Below are positions 37,960 through 47,528 of a stretch of 52,163 bases of DNA, piece after piece. The position numbers and the translations under genes were made by a program. Each line of letters opens with the position of its first letter. Within the stretch, counting starts at the first letter, position 1. The stretch is taken from NCBI GenBank assembly GCA_024743115.1, contig JANSXC010000034.1, positions 1 to 52,163 on the forward strand, in the 5' to 3' direction. Below the pieces are notes generated by a model that did not search any database, was not told the DNA's origin, and saw only the letters and a program-made list of their open reading frames with translations. This stretch comes from a bacterium. GTDB lineage: Bacteria; Planctomycetota; UBA1135; UBA2386.

Positions 37960-39188
37960 TGCGTGCGTTGCTCATTCCGTCCGTCCTGACCCTCGCCACG
38001 CTCGCCGCGGCGCAGGACAAGGTCACCGTCTACCAGAACGCGCGCATCCTGCCGGGTGGCGCCCCCGCGATCGAACAGGGCGTCCTGATCGTGAGCGGTG
38101 GCAAGATCCAGGCCGTGGGCGGCGCATCGACGCCGATCCCCGACGGCGCGGTGATCGTCGACTGCACCGGTCGCACGATCACGCCAGGGCTCATCGATGC
38201 GTCGTTCCAGACGACCCAGAGCTACCAGGACCTCAACGAGCAGAGCGAGGAGGTCACGCCGCACATGCGCGCGCTCGACTGCCTCGACCCCGAGGACCCC
38301 GCGTTCACCCGCGCACGCGAGGCCGGCGTCACCGCCGTGCACGTCATGCCCGGCACGCGCAACGTCATCTCGGGCCTCGGGTGCGCGGTCAAGACGCACG
38401 GCACGGACCCGGCGAGCATGGTGCTCGGCCGTGACGTCAGCATGCGACTCGTGATGGGCAGCGAGCCGTCGCTCGGCAACCGCGCGATCCGTGGCGGCCG
38501 CGTCGACTCGATCTACTACCGCCGCCCGACGACGCGCATGGGCGTCATCTGGGAGGCGCGCAAGGCGTTCTTCCAGGCCAAGGACGAGAACACGCTCGAT
38601 GGCGGCGATCCGACCCCGAACCCGGGGCGCGAGATCCTCAAGCAGGTGCTCGCCGGCAAGCTCACGACGTTCACGACGGCGCGCAGCGAGCAGGACATCC
38701 GCACCGCGTTGCGGCTCGCCGAGGAGTTCGGCTACAAGACCGTCATCGACGACGCGTACGACGCGCACTACGTCATCGACGAGCTCAAGGACGCCGACGT
38801 CACGGTGCTGCTCGGCGCCCCGAGCGCCGAGCGCGTCTCCGGCACGGCCGGCCGCGATGGCGCCGACCCCCGCGGCGCGACCGCCCCGCTGCTGGCGCAG
38901 AAGAAGGTGCCGTTCGTCATCACGACGGGCACGAACCCTCTCGCCCTCGACCTCGTGCGCGAAGCGATGTTCGCCGCGCGCAACGGCATCCCACCGCGTC
39001 TCGCGCTCGATGCCGTGACGATCCTGCCAGCGCAGCTGCTCGGTATCGACGCACGTGTCGGCAGCCTCGCTGTCGGCAAGGACGCCGACTTCGTCGTCTG
39101 GTCGCAAGATCCCCTCCACCCCGCCACGACCCCCGTCTCGGTCCACATCAACGGCCTCCCGGTCCACACCGCCTCCACTTCGCGATGA
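37959..39188 (+). CDS. amidohydrolase-like exported protein 3 (all metal ligands lost)
   Basis: A 409-residue protein with a very short signal peptide (LLIPSVLTLATLAAAQ). The composite domain (GVLIVSGGKIQAVGG) leads to PGLIDASFQTTQ, where HxH is absent. The usual next His is T in FTTARSEQDI, the following His region reads IDDAYDAH, and the late Asp is lost (VITTGTN). The barrel scaffold and C-terminal GSLAVGKDADFVVW are preserved. It shares the block GVTAVHVMPGTRNVISGLG with proteins 4, 6 and 7, showing common ancestry. It overlaps both neighbours. Probably a structural partner. Confidence 0.83.
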   Translation: MRALLIPSVLTLATLAAAQDKVTVYQNARILPGGAPAIEQGVLIVSGGKIQAVGGASTPIPDGAVIVDCTGRTITPGLIDASFQTTQSYQDLNEQSEEVTPHMRALDCLDPEDPAFTRAREAGVTAVHVMPGTRNVISGLGCAVKTHGTDPASMVLGRDVSMRLVMGSEPSLGNRAIRGGRVDSIYYRRPTTRMGVIWEARKAFFQAKDENTLDGGDPTPNPGREILKQVLAGKLTTFTTARSEQDIRTALRLAEEFGYKTVIDDAYDAHYVIDELKDADVTVLLGAPSAERVSGTAGRDGADPRGATAPLLAQKKVPFVITTGTNPLALDLVREAMFAARNGIPPRLALDAVTILPAQLLGIDARVGSLAVGKDADFVVWSQDPLHPATTPVSVHINGLPVHTASTSR

Positions 39189-40492
39189 ACAGTTCCCTCC
39201 TCCTCGCCGCGAGCGCGGCACTCTTCGCGGCCACCGCCGTTTCCCAGGACCTGGTCGCCGTGAAGGCGGGCAAGGTCCTGACCGTCAGCGGACCGACGCT
39301 CGAGGATCAGGTCATCCTGATCGAGAACGGCCGCATCAAGCAGATCGCCAAGACCAGCGAAATCGAGATCCCGTGGACCGCGAAGGTCGTCGACGCGAGT
39401 GACAAGACGGTCATGCCGACGTGGGTCATCGCGCACGGCACAGGCGGCATCCGCGGCAGCAACGAGAGCATGCAGAACGTGCCGTGGCTGTCCGTCGCCG
39501 ATGCGATCGATCCGGCCTCGACCTACTTCGAAGGCGCGCTGCGCAACGGTGTCGGCACGGTCCACGTGATGCCCGGCAACTTCACGCTGCTCGGCGGCTC
39601 CGGCATGGTCCTCCGCCCGTTCGGCAAGACGATCGAGGACATGACGGTTGCAGCCAACACCGGCATCAAGATGTCGCTGATGAACCAGCGCGGCAGCCGG
39701 CTGCAGCAGATCCGCGAAATGCGACGAGCGCTCACCGACGTGCGCGACTACCTCGCCGACTTCGAACGCCGCAAGAAAGAGTTCGAGAAGGAGAAGGCCG
39801 CGGGCGCGATCCCCGAGGACAAGAAGTGGGACGACGAGTACGACCGCACCAAGCGCGCGGCGGCCCACCTCGTGCAGAAGAAGGCCAAGGGCTGGCTCTA
39901 CGTTCCGACGGCCGCCGAGGTCACCGAGGCGCTGCGTATGACGCAGGACCTCGACCTGCAGATCGTGCTCGGCCGCGACATCGACGAAGCGGTCGCGAAG
40001 CTCGGCCGATTCAACCAGCCCGTGATCCTCGACGCGACGATCGAGTACCGCGAGACCGACGAGGAAACCAAGAAGGACCAGAAGATCTGCACGGCGAAGA
40101 TGCTCGCCGACGCGGGCATTCCGTTCGCAATGACCCTCGGCAGCAACGGACCGACGAGCTACCCGTGGTGGCAGCTCGGCACCCTCGTGCGCAACGGCCT
40201 GAGCCGCCGCCAGGCGCTCGAGTCGCTCACCGTCACACCCGCCAAGATCCTCGGCCTCGAGGGCCAGCTCGGCACCGTCACGAAGGGCAAGCTCGCCAAC
40301 CTGCAGATCCTGACCGGAGATCCGTTCGACGCCACGACGTGGGTCGAGATGGTGCTGCTCGAAGGCGAACTCGTCTACGAGCGCAGCAAGGACCCGCGCC
40401 TGCAGTACTTGTTCGGCGAGGAGAAGGACAAGGCCAAGAAGGGCGCGGGCCCGGACGGCGACAACGAGCCGAAGGAAGGCGAGAAGAAGTGA
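39185..40492 (+). CDS. amidohydrolase-like exported protein 4 (metal ligands lost)
   Basis: A 435-residue protein with a signal peptide (LLLAASAALFAATAVSQ). The HxH position reads PTWVIAHGTGG, with only one His left. The segment between barrel strands holds a charged helical stretch (FERRKKEFEKEKAAG). The next ligand His is absent (YVPTAAEVTEAL), and the late Asp is replaced (MTLGSNGPTSYPWW). The end keeps TPAKILGLEGQLGTVTKGKLANL and a Lys/Glu-rich tail. It overlaps protein 3 by 4 bases (ATGA) and protein 5 by one base (TGATG). Confidence 0.83.
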   Translation: MNSSLLLAASAALFAATAVSQDLVAVKAGKVLTVSGPTLEDQVILIENGRIKQIAKTSEIEIPWTAKVVDASDKTVMPTWVIAHGTGGIRGSNESMQNVPWLSVADAIDPASTYFEGALRNGVGTVHVMPGNFTLLGGSGMVLRPFGKTIEDMTVAANTGIKMSLMNQRGSRLQQIREMRRALTDVRDYLADFERRKKEFEKEKAAGAIPEDKKWDDEYDRTKRAAAHLVQKKAKGWLYVPTAAEVTEALRMTQDLDLQIVLGRDIDEAVAKLGRFNQPVILDATIEYRETDEETKKDQKICTAKMLADAGIPFAMTLGSNGPTSYPWWQLGTLVRNGLSRRQALESLTVTPAKILGLEGQLGTVTKGKLANLQILTGDPFDATTWVEMVLLEGELVYERSKDPRLQYLFGEEKDKAKKGAGPDGDNEPKEGEKK

Positions 40493-43347
40493 TGCGTCAT
40501 CTCTCCCCCGCGATTTCCAAGGCGCTCGCGCTGCTCGCGCTCGCGGGCGGCCTGCTGGCGCCGGCAAGCACTGCGCAGGGCCCCGCCAACGGCAGCCGCG
40601 CGATCAAGTGCGGCCAGCTGCTCACCGGCGACGGCGTGACAGCCCTCGAGGACGTCTGGCTGATCGTCGAAAACGGTAAGGTCAAGAGCATCGGCAAGAC
40701 GGCACCGCCCGCGGGCGTACCCGTCACCGACGCGAGCAACAAGGTCGTCATGCCCGGCATCGTCGCGGTCGACACCGACCTCAGCGCCGCCGCCGACTCG
40801 CAGTACCAGGTCACGCCTGACGCGCTCGCAGTCGACGCCTTCGACTTCGAGAAGAAACTGCGCGCCGAACTCGAAGGCGGCGTCACGACCATCTACCTGT
40901 CGCCGGGCCGCCAACGGCTCGTATCCGGCCAGGGCGCCGTCGTGAAAACCACGGGCGACGACATCATCGAGCGCGTGCTCGATGACACGAACTGCGTGCG
41001 GATGAACTTCGGCGACACCGCGACCAAGGCGCCGCGGGTCTTCGAACCCAACCCGCACCCGACGAGCGACGAACCGCTCGAGCCGTCGCGCATCCAGACG
41101 CCGACGGCCCGCATCTCGGTGCTGCCCGAGCTGCGAGCTCTGCTCGCCGCCGCTGCGGACGCCGACAAGGGCCCGGGCGGCGAAGGACCGGCCGAGCACC
41201 AGTTCGACGAACGCGCGCTCGCCGCCGTCGCGACTGGTCAGATGACCGTGCGCGCCGCCGCGGTCCGCACCCACGACGTGCACCGCGCACTGAGCCTGCA
41301 GAAGGAACTCGGGCTCAAGATGGTGCTCGAGGACCCGCAGCACATCGGCCCGGTCGCCACGCTCGCGGCGGAACAGAACGTGCCCGCGACGTTCCGCGTG
41401 CCGATTCGCTTCGGCATGAAGAACCCGGGCGGCGAGAACCGCCGGCAGAAGACGCTCGAGCCGCGCCCCGACGCACCGGCCCGAGCCGCCAAAGCCGGCA
41501 TGAAGATCGGGCTCAGTCCCGCCGCCGGCGTCTCCGCGCGGGACTTCCTCATGGCGGTCGCGATCGCGGTGCGCCACGGCCTGCCGCGCGCGCACGCCCT
41601 GCGCGCGATCGGCGCGGACGCTGCCGCGATCCTCGGCGTCGAAGACCGCGTTGGCACGCTCGCGACCGGCCGCGACGCCGACTTCGTGATCCTCAGCGGC
41701 GACCCGCTCGCCGTCGGCACGATGGTCGAGTCGACCTGGGTCGCTGGCGAACGCGCCTGGCAACGCAAGGCGATGCCGAAGCGCAACGTGCTCGCGGTGC
41801 GCTGCGGCCGCATCCTCGACGCGACGGGCAGGGTGTTCCGCGACGGCATGATCCTCGTGCAGGACGGCCGCATCAAAGCCGTCGGCGAAGAGCTCGCGGT
41901 GCCCTACGGCGCCGAGGTCATCGACCTCGGCGACGCGGTGATGACGCCCGGCTTCGTGGACGCGTTCTCGCACCTCGGACTGGCCGGCGACGGCCAGGGC
42001 GTGCCCTCGGGCAGCGCCGCCGCGCGCCTGCACGAGGCGATCGAACCTGACGATCCGATGTTCGCGGCCGCTCTGGCCGAGGGCCTGACGACCGTGCTGG
42101 TGTCCGGCAAGGATCGCGGCACTTCCCCGCACCGCGTCGCCGCGATCAAACTCGGCGCCGTGGATCACACCGGCATGGCCCTGCGCCCGATCGCCGGCGT
42201 GCGCATGGCGCACGACGCGATCACGCCGAACGCGATCAACGCGGTCAAGAGCCAGCTCGATCGCGGCAAGGCCTACGCCAAGAAGTGGGCCGACTACGAG
42301 AAGGCCCTCATCGAATGGAAGACGGGCAAGGCCGCCCCCAAGAAGGAGGCAGCCAAGAAGCCCGAAGGCGACGCCACCAAGAAGGCCGCCGCCGACGTCG
42401 ACCCGATCACGGGCACATGGGAGGCCGAGCTCGACATTCGCGGCCAGATCAAGATCAACGTGATCCTCGCGCTCGAACGCCAGGGCAAGAAGGTCACGGG
42501 CACGGTCCAGATGGGATTCGGCAGCCGCCGCATGCGGCCGCGCGACATCTCCAGCGGCAGCTACGAGAACGGCACGCTCAAGCTCGAGTTCCGCGGCATG
42601 GGGCGCGGCGGTGACGCCACGCTCGAGGCCACGGTCAAGGGCGACACGATGACCGGCAAGGTCTCGATCGGGCCGGCCGGTAATCAGGACTTCACCGCCA
42701 AGCGCACGAGCAAGGACGCGCCGAAGAAGAGCGCTGCGCCCAAGCGGGTCACGGCCAAGAAGACCGAGGACGAAGGCAAGCCGAAGGCGCCGAAACTCGA
42801 CGCCAACCTCGAGCCGCTGCGTGCGGTCGTCGAGAAGCGGGCCGCGCTCGTCGTGACCTGCAATCGCGCCGCGGCGATCCGTGACGTGATCGCACTGCTC
42901 GAGAAGGAGAAGGTGCCCTACGTCCTGCAGGGAGTCGCCGACCTGCTCGACGATGCCTCGATCGCCGGCGAGAAGCGCCCCACCGTGATCGTCGATCCGG
43001 TCGTGGTCTCGACCGACGACGATGGCGAGCTGCGCAACAAGCCGGCGATCCTCGCGGACCGCGGCCAGCCGGTGCTGTTCGGCAGCGGTGAGTGCGCTGG
43101 CGCCCGCTTCCTGCCGATGCACGCAACCTACGCCGTGCGCTACGGCCTCAGCCCCGCGGACGCGCTCGCAGCGCTGACCATCTGGCCCGCCCGCGCGTTC
43201 CAGCTCGACGACCGCATCGGCACCCTCGAGAAGGGCAAGGACGCGGACTTCGTCGTGTTCTCGGGCAACCCGTTCGAGCCGCAGAGCCGCGTGCTCCTCA
43301 CCGTCTGCAACGGCCGCATCGTGGTCGACAACCGGAGCAAGCAATGA
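40492..43347 (+). CDS. fused double amidohydrolase-like exported protein 5 with inserted beta domain
   Basis: A 951-residue protein with a signal peptide (ALALLALAGGLLAPASTAQ), then two amidohydrolase modules in tandem. Module 1 (~30-420) has D-T-D in place of HxH (PGIVAVDTDLS) and ends GTLATGRDADFVIL. Module 2 (~430-950) reads PGFVDAFSHLG (first His lost, second kept) and ends GTLEKGKDADFVVF. Inside module 2, after a Lys/Ala-rich linker (~610-635), is an inserted ~100-residue beta-rich domain (DPITGTWEAELDIRG ... KKVTGTVQMGF ... GTLKLEFRGMG ... DTMTGKVSIGP), resembling lipocalin-like barrels. The other expected His/Asp positions are not conserved in either module. It overlaps both neighbours. 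Confidence 0.83.
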   Translation: MRHLSPAISKALALLALAGGLLAPASTAQGPANGSRAIKCGQLLTGDGVTALEDVWLIVENGKVKSIGKTAPPAGVPVTDASNKVVMPGIVAVDTDLSAAADSQYQVTPDALAVDAFDFEKKLRAELEGGVTTIYLSPGRQRLVSGQGAVVKTTGDDIIERVLDDTNCVRMNFGDTATKAPRVFEPNPHPTSDEPLEPSRIQTPTARISVLPELRALLAAAADADKGPGGEGPAEHQFDERALAAVATGQMTVRAAAVRTHDVHRALSLQKELGLKMVLEDPQHIGPVATLAAEQNVPATFRVPIRFGMKNPGGENRRQKTLEPRPDAPARAAKAGMKIGLSPAAGVSARDFLMAVAIAVRHGLPRAHALRAIGADAAAILGVEDRVGTLATGRDADFVILSGDPLAVGTMVESTWVAGERAWQRKAMPKRNVLAVRCGRILDATGRVFRDGMILVQDGRIKAVGEELAVPYGAEVIDLGDAVMTPGFVDAFSHLGLAGDGQGVPSGSAAARLHEAIEPDDPMFAAALAEGLTTVLVSGKDRGTSPHRVAAIKLGAVDHTGMALRPIAGVRMAHDAITPNAINAVKSQLDRGKAYAKKWADYEKALIEWKTGKAAPKKEAAKKPEGDATKKAAADVDPITGTWEAELDIRGQIKINVILALERQGKKVTGTVQMGFGSRRMRPRDISSGSYENGTLKLEFRGMGRGGDATLEATVKGDTMTGKVSIGPAGNQDFTAKRTSKDAPKKSAAPKRVTAKKTEDEGKPKAPKLDANLEPLRAVVEKRAALVVTCNRAAAIRDVIALLEKEKVPYVLQGVADLLDDASIAGEKRPTVIVDPVVVSTDDDGELRNKPAILADRGQPVLFGSGECAGARFLPMHATYAVRYGLSPADALAALTIWPARAFQLDDRIGTLEKGKDADFVVFSGNPFEPQSRVLLTVCNGRIVVDNRSKQ

Positions 43348-44729
43348 TTCGTTCCCTCACCATCGCCTGCTCCCTACTCGCGACGACTGCTCTCTGCCAG
43401 GAGAGCCAGCCGGCCGCGAAGGCGCAGGAACCGGCCCGCGAAGCGACGACGTTCGAGATCTTCCGGCCCAACCGGCCGAAGACCGAAGCCGATTACAAGG
43501 TCGCGAAGTGGGGCCCGCGCGGCCTGCCGAGCCCTGGCTACGCGTTCCGCGCGGCCAAGGTGATCCCGATCACCGCCGCGCCGATCATCGACGGCATCGT
43601 CATCACGAAGAACGGCACGATCGAGGCCGTCGGCCCGGCAAAGTCGACGCCGGTGCCGGCAGGCTACGAGCTCATCGACTGCGGTGACTCGATCATCGTG
43701 CCGGGCCTCGTCGAGATGCACTGCCACGTCGCGAGCGAGAGCTTCGACCTCAACGACACGGTGCACGCGACGAACCCCGAGTTCCGCACGCTCGATCTGA
43801 TCGGGTTGGAGCACGACCAGTTCCGCGCCGCGCGCGCGGGCGGCGTCAGCACCGCGCTCTACATCCCGGGCTCGGGCTCGAACATGGGTGGCTTCGGCAC
43901 GATCACGAAGACCTGGGGCAACAGCCCCGAAGAGGCGCTCGTGCGTTTCCCCGGCAGCCTCAAGATCGCGCAGGCCGGCAACCCCGAACGCCGCAGCGGT
44001 GACCTCGGCTACGGTATGATGGGCATGAGCGACGGCATCCGCGCCACGCTGATGCGCGGCAAGGAGTACCTCGCGCAGGTCCAGGCGGCCGAACGTGGCG
44101 AAGGCCCGCGGCCGAAGCATGACCCGACGCTCGAACTCGTGAGCGGCCTGTTCCGCCATGAGTACCCGGTGTCGGTCCACACGCAGATCTACCAGGTCGT
44201 GCTGCAGACGCTGCAGGAGCTGCGCCTCGAACTCGGCCTCTGGACCGTCGTGGTGCACGGCACGTTCGACGGCTTCCGCCTCAGCGGCGAGATGGCGAAG
44301 CACGGCGTCGCGATCGCGAACGGTCCGCGCCAGTACCACTTCGACCGCGCCACGGGCCGGATCGAAGGCCTTGCGGCGAACTGGGCGCTCGGCGGCCAGC
44401 ACGGCTGGCGTGAACGCGTGCCCGGTGTCGGCCGCGACGGCATCAGCATCAACACCGATTCGCCCGTCGTCGCACAGGAACAGCTCACGCTGCAGGCTGC
44501 GATGGCCGTGCGCCTCGGCCTGCCGCACGAGTGGGCGCTTCGTGGCCTCACGATCAACGCCGCCCGCATGGCCGGCATCGATCACCGCGTCGGTTCGCTG
44601 ACGGTCGGCAAGGACGCCGACATCGGCGTTTGGAGCGGTGACCCGATCGACCCGCGCAGTCACGTCAAGCTGATGGTCATCAACGGTACGATCTGCTACC
44701 GCCGCGACGGTAAGCGCCCGGTCTGGTAG
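43344..44729 (+). CDS. exported metal-dependent amidohydrolase 6 (intact active site)
   Basis: A 461-residue protein with a signal peptide (LTIACSLLATTALCQ) and an extra ~50-residue N-terminal segment. All amidohydrolase ligands are present: HxH at H126/H128 (PGLVEMHCHVA), H279 (VSVHTQIY), H305 (VVVHGTFDG) and D372 (SINTDSPV). The end has GSLTVGKDADIGVWSGDP. It belongs with imidazolonepropionase-like hydrolases, but the substrate cannot be named. The sequence is close to protein 7 across the ligand blocks (N-T-D-S/A-P-V, A-M-A-V-R-L-G-L-P). It overlaps the fused protein by 4 bases; 20 bases separate it from protein 7. The most probable active enzyme of the array together with 7. Confidence 0.9.
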   Translation: MIRSLTIACSLLATTALCQESQPAAKAQEPAREATTFEIFRPNRPKTEADYKVAKWGPRGLPSPGYAFRAAKVIPITAAPIIDGIVITKNGTIEAVGPAKSTPVPAGYELIDCGDSIIVPGLVEMHCHVASESFDLNDTVHATNPEFRTLDLIGLEHDQFRAARAGGVSTALYIPGSGSNMGGFGTITKTWGNSPEEALVRFPGSLKIAQAGNPERRSGDLGYGMMGMSDGIRATLMRGKEYLAQVQAAERGEGPRPKHDPTLELVSGLFRHEYPVSVHTQIYQVVLQTLQELRLELGLWTVVVHGTFDGFRLSGEMAKHGVAIANGPRQYHFDRATGRIEGLAANWALGGQHGWRERVPGVGRDGISINTDSPVVAQEQLTLQAAMAVRLGLPHEWALRGLTINAARMAGIDHRVGSLTVGKDADIGVWSGDPIDPRSHVKLMVINGTICYRRDGKRPVW

Positions 44730-44749
44730 CCGAAGCACCCGTATTCCGA

Positions 44750-45991
44750 ATGCACCTCCGCTTCAGCAGCCTCGCCAGCCTGACCGCGCTCGCGGTCACG
44801 GCACCGGTCTGGGCCCAGGCGGAGACCGCAGACGCGGGGCCGGTGACCGCGCACTACGCGGCCCGTATCCTGCCCGCGGACAACGCGCCGCTCAGCAGCG
44901 GCGTGCTCGTCGAGCAGAACGGTAGGATCCTCGCGATCGGTCCGCGATCGACGACGCCCGTCCCCGACGGCGCGACGATCGTCGATCATGGTGAGCACTG
45001 GCTCACGCCGGGCTTCGTCGACCTGCACCATCACGTCGCCAGCGGCGGCGGCGACATCAACGACATGGTGCAGCCGATCAACGCCGAGCTGCGCACGCTC
45101 GACACGATCAAACCAAACACGGATCTGATCCACCGCACGCTCTCGGGCGGTGTGACGACCACGCTCTTCATCCCGGGCTCGGGCACGAACATCAGCGGTT
45201 TCGGCGCCCTGCTCAAGATGCGCTGGGGCAGCTCGCTCGACGAGATGGTGATCCGTGAGCTCGGCGCGATGAAGGTCGCACAGGGCTACAACCCCGAGCG
45301 CTACAGCGGCGACCTCGGCCAGACCCGCATGGGCAGCAGCGAGCTGCTCACGCGCGCACTCGAGAAGGGCCGCGACTACGCCGCGGCCTGGCGCGCGCAC
45401 GAAACGGGCAAAGGCGACGCGCCGAAGTTCGACCCGACGCTCGAACAGCTGCGCCAGGTGTTCGACGGCAAGGTGCCGGTGCTGATCCACACGGCGGGCG
45501 CCCGCGACTGCGTCGCGACGGCCCGCATGTTCCGCGGCGTCTTCGACGTCAAGATGATCCTGTCGCACGGCTCGTTCGACGGCTGGCTCGCCGCCGGGCC
45601 GCTCGCGGAATGGCAGACGCCGGTCAACCTCGGCCCGCGCATGTATCAGTTCGATCGCTACGGCCGCATGCAGGGCATGTGCCAGGCGTTCTGGGATGCC
45701 GGCTGCCACAACCTGTCGATCAACACCGACGCCCCGGTCATCCCTCCCGAAGAACTCCAGGTCCAGGCGGCGATGGCCGTTCGCCTCGGCCTGCCCTACG
45801 AGGCCGCGCTGCGCGCGATCACGATCGTTCCCGCCCAGCAGATCGGCATGGGCGATCGCCTCGGTTCACTCACCGTCGGCAAGGATGCCGATTTCCAGGT
45901 CACTGCCGGCGACCCGCTCGATCCGCGGTTCGGTCCGGAGAAGGTCTACATCGAAGGAACTCTGATCTTCCGCAGAGGAGACGTCCGATGA
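44750..45991 (+). CDS. exported metal-dependent amidohydrolase 7 (intact active site)
   Basis: A 413-residue protein with a signal peptide ending near AQAE (residue ~24). Metal ligands: H93/H95 (GFVDLHHHVA), H247 (VLIHTAG), H273 (ILSHGSFDG) and D327 (SINTDAPV). The end has GSLTVGKDADFQVTAGDP. Compared with protein 6 it lacks the N-terminal extension but matches block for block (GVTTTLFIPGSGTNISGFG against GVSTALYIPGSGSNMGGFG), indicating a recent duplication pair. Its stop overlaps the ATG of protein 8. Substrate unknown; a periplasmic hydrolysis of a cyclic amide, peptide or N-acyl compound is possible. Confidence 0.9.
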   Translation: MHLRFSSLASLTALAVTAPVWAQAETADAGPVTAHYAARILPADNAPLSSGVLVEQNGRILAIGPRSTTPVPDGATIVDHGEHWLTPGFVDLHHHVASGGGDINDMVQPINAELRTLDTIKPNTDLIHRTLSGGVTTTLFIPGSGTNISGFGALLKMRWGSSLDEMVIRELGAMKVAQGYNPERYSGDLGQTRMGSSELLTRALEKGRDYAAAWRAHETGKGDAPKFDPTLEQLRQVFDGKVPVLIHTAGARDCVATARMFRGVFDVKMILSHGSFDGWLAAGPLAEWQTPVNLGPRMYQFDRYGRMQGMCQAFWDAGCHNLSINTDAPVIPPEELQVQAAMAVRLGLPYEAALRAITIVPAQQIGMGDRLGSLTVGKDADFQVTAGDPLDPRFGPEKVYIEGTLIFRRGDVR

Positions 45992-47457
45992 GCATGGCTC
46001 GCCCTTACGTTCTGTCCGTCGTTCTATCCGTTCTCGCGCTCACAGCGCTCGCGACGGCCCCACTGTCCTCGCTACGTGCGCAGGACAACCGACCGATCGC
46101 GTTCACGAACGCGCGCATCCTGACGATGGCGGGCGACCCGATCGATCGCGGCACGCTCGTCGTCCGACGCGGCAAGATCGAGGCCGTCGGCGCGGACGTC
46201 ACCGTCCCGGCCGGCGCCAAGGTGATCGACGCCGCCGGCAAGACCATCATGCCGGGGCTCGTGAGCGCCTACTCGAGTGCCGGGCTCCGATCGAATCGCC
46301 CGTCGATGAGCCTGCCGCGAGGCTTCCCCCGGCGTGGCTTCTCGCGCTTCCAGCGCAACCGTGGCGGCGGCGGCGGCGCCAAGAACCAGGCAGCCGCGAA
46401 GGTCGTCGACGGTCTCTACCCCAAGCAGAAGGTCTTCCGCCAGCTGCTCGAGGCCGGCGTGACGTCGCTCGCGCTGACGCCACAGGGCAGCGGCTTCCCG
46501 GGCACGGGCGCGATCCTCGCACCGGACGGCAAGACGATCGGCGACCTCACGGCCGAGGCCGAAGCGTTCCTGCAGATCGGCATGCAGCGCGACAGCGCCA
46601 CCAAGAAGTTGCTGAAGGGCAACTTCGACAAGGCCAAGAAGATCGTCGAGGAGCGCAAGAAGCCGAAGGAGGCGCCGAAGCCCGCGACCAAGCCGACGCC
46701 GAAGCCCGAAGCGAAGAAGCCCGAGACCAAGAAGGCCGAACCGCCCAAGGGCAAGGAGCCGCCCAAGCCGACCCCGAGCCCGAAGCCCACGCCCACGCCC
46801 ACGCCCAAGCCCAAGCCCACGCCCAAGCCCGCGCCGCAGCAGAAGGCGCCAGCGAAGGCGCCCACGCGCTCAACGCGGCAGAAGCGTAAGGACCCCAACC
46901 TCGAAGCGATCGCCGACCTGCTCGAGGGCAAGAAGCGTGCGATCATCCGCATCGGCTCCGCCGCAGACCTCGCGCACTGGCAAACCGTCGTCGACGAAGA
47001 CCTGAAGTTCCCGCGGGCGATCGTCGTACCCGGCCACGATCCCTACTCGGGCACGCTCGACATGGTGCTCGACGACGTCAAGGCGCTCGACTGCCCGCTG
47101 CTCCTGCCGGCGACGCTGTCGACGAAGGGCCGCTCCCGTCACCTCACCCACCCCGCCAAGCTCATGCACGACGCCGGCATCGAAATCGGCTTCGTCATCG
47201 GTGACTCCGCGAGCGCAGCCGACAGCACGTTCTTCCGCCTGATGGAGCTGGTCCGCAGCGGCCTGCCGGTCGACGTCGCGCTGAAGGGCGTGACCCTCAT
47301 GCCGGCCAAGATGCTCGGCATCGACAAGAACGTCGGCTCGCTCGAAGCCGGCAAGGACGCCAACCTGCTCGTTCTCACGGGGGACCCGCTGTCCCCGCAG
47401 ACCGAGCTCGACAGCGTCTGGTTCCGCGGCGGCAAGGTCGACCGCAAGCAGCCCTGA
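45988..47457 (+). CDS. amidohydrolase-like exported protein 8 (ligands mostly lost, Pro/Lys linker)
   Basis: A 489-residue protein with a signal peptide (LSVLALTALATAPLSSLRAQ). The HxH position reads PGLVSAYSSAG (both His lost), and an Arg/Gly-rich loop follows. Residues ~220-295 are an extreme Lys/Pro/Ala/Thr-rich linker (KPTP, KPKP motifs), cell-wall-linker-like. Beyond it the barrel resumes (AIIRIGSAADLAHW); the His in VVPGHDPY and Asp in FVIGDSAS remain. The end has MLGIDKNVGSLEAGKDANLLVL. ATGA overlap with protein 7; a 71-base gap follows. Active-site loss suggests a structural role, perhaps anchoring. Confidence 0.83.
   Translation: MSMARPYVLSVVLSVLALTALATAPLSSLRAQDNRPIAFTNARILTMAGDPIDRGTLVVRRGKIEAVGADVTVPAGAKVIDAAGKTIMPGLVSAYSSAGLRSNRPSMSLPRGFPRRGFSRFQRNRGGGGGAKNQAAAKVVDGLYPKQKVFRQLLEAGVTSLALTPQGSGFPGTGAILAPDGKTIGDLTAEAEAFLQIGMQRDSATKKLLKGNFDKAKKIVEERKKPKEAPKPATKPTPKPEAKKPETKKAEPPKGKEPPKPTPSPKPTPTPTPKPKPTPKPAPQQKAPAKAPTRSTRQKRKDPNLEAIADLLEGKKRAIIRIGSAADLAHWQTVVDEDLKFPRAIVVPGHDPYSGTLDMVLDDVKALDCPLLLPATLSTKGRSRHLTHPAKLMHDAGIEIGFVIGDSASAADSTFFRLMELVRSGLPVDVALKGVTLMPAKMLGIDKNVGSLEAGKDANLLVLTGDPLSPQTELDSVWFRGGKVDRKQP
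46657..46866 (+). repeat. Pro/Lys-rich linker coding repeat
   Basis: Low-complexity DNA built on CCCACG/CCCAAG hexamers (clearest at 46785-46830), encoding alternating KP and TP dipeptides in exported protein 8. Such repeats change length readily. Confidence 0.75.
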
Positions 47458-47528
47458 TCCCGTCCCGACGATCCCACCCCGCCGCTCCCAGAAGCCCAAT
47501 CCATCCCGAGCCACTCCAGGACTCTCCG

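Noticed and set aside
40375..43344. A 989-codon open frame on the minus strand opposite the fused amidohydrolase gene
   Set aside because: GC-rich codon bias opens the antisense frame; its translation is Arg/Asp/Val/His-rich with no domain, while the plus strand has signal peptide and clear motifs.
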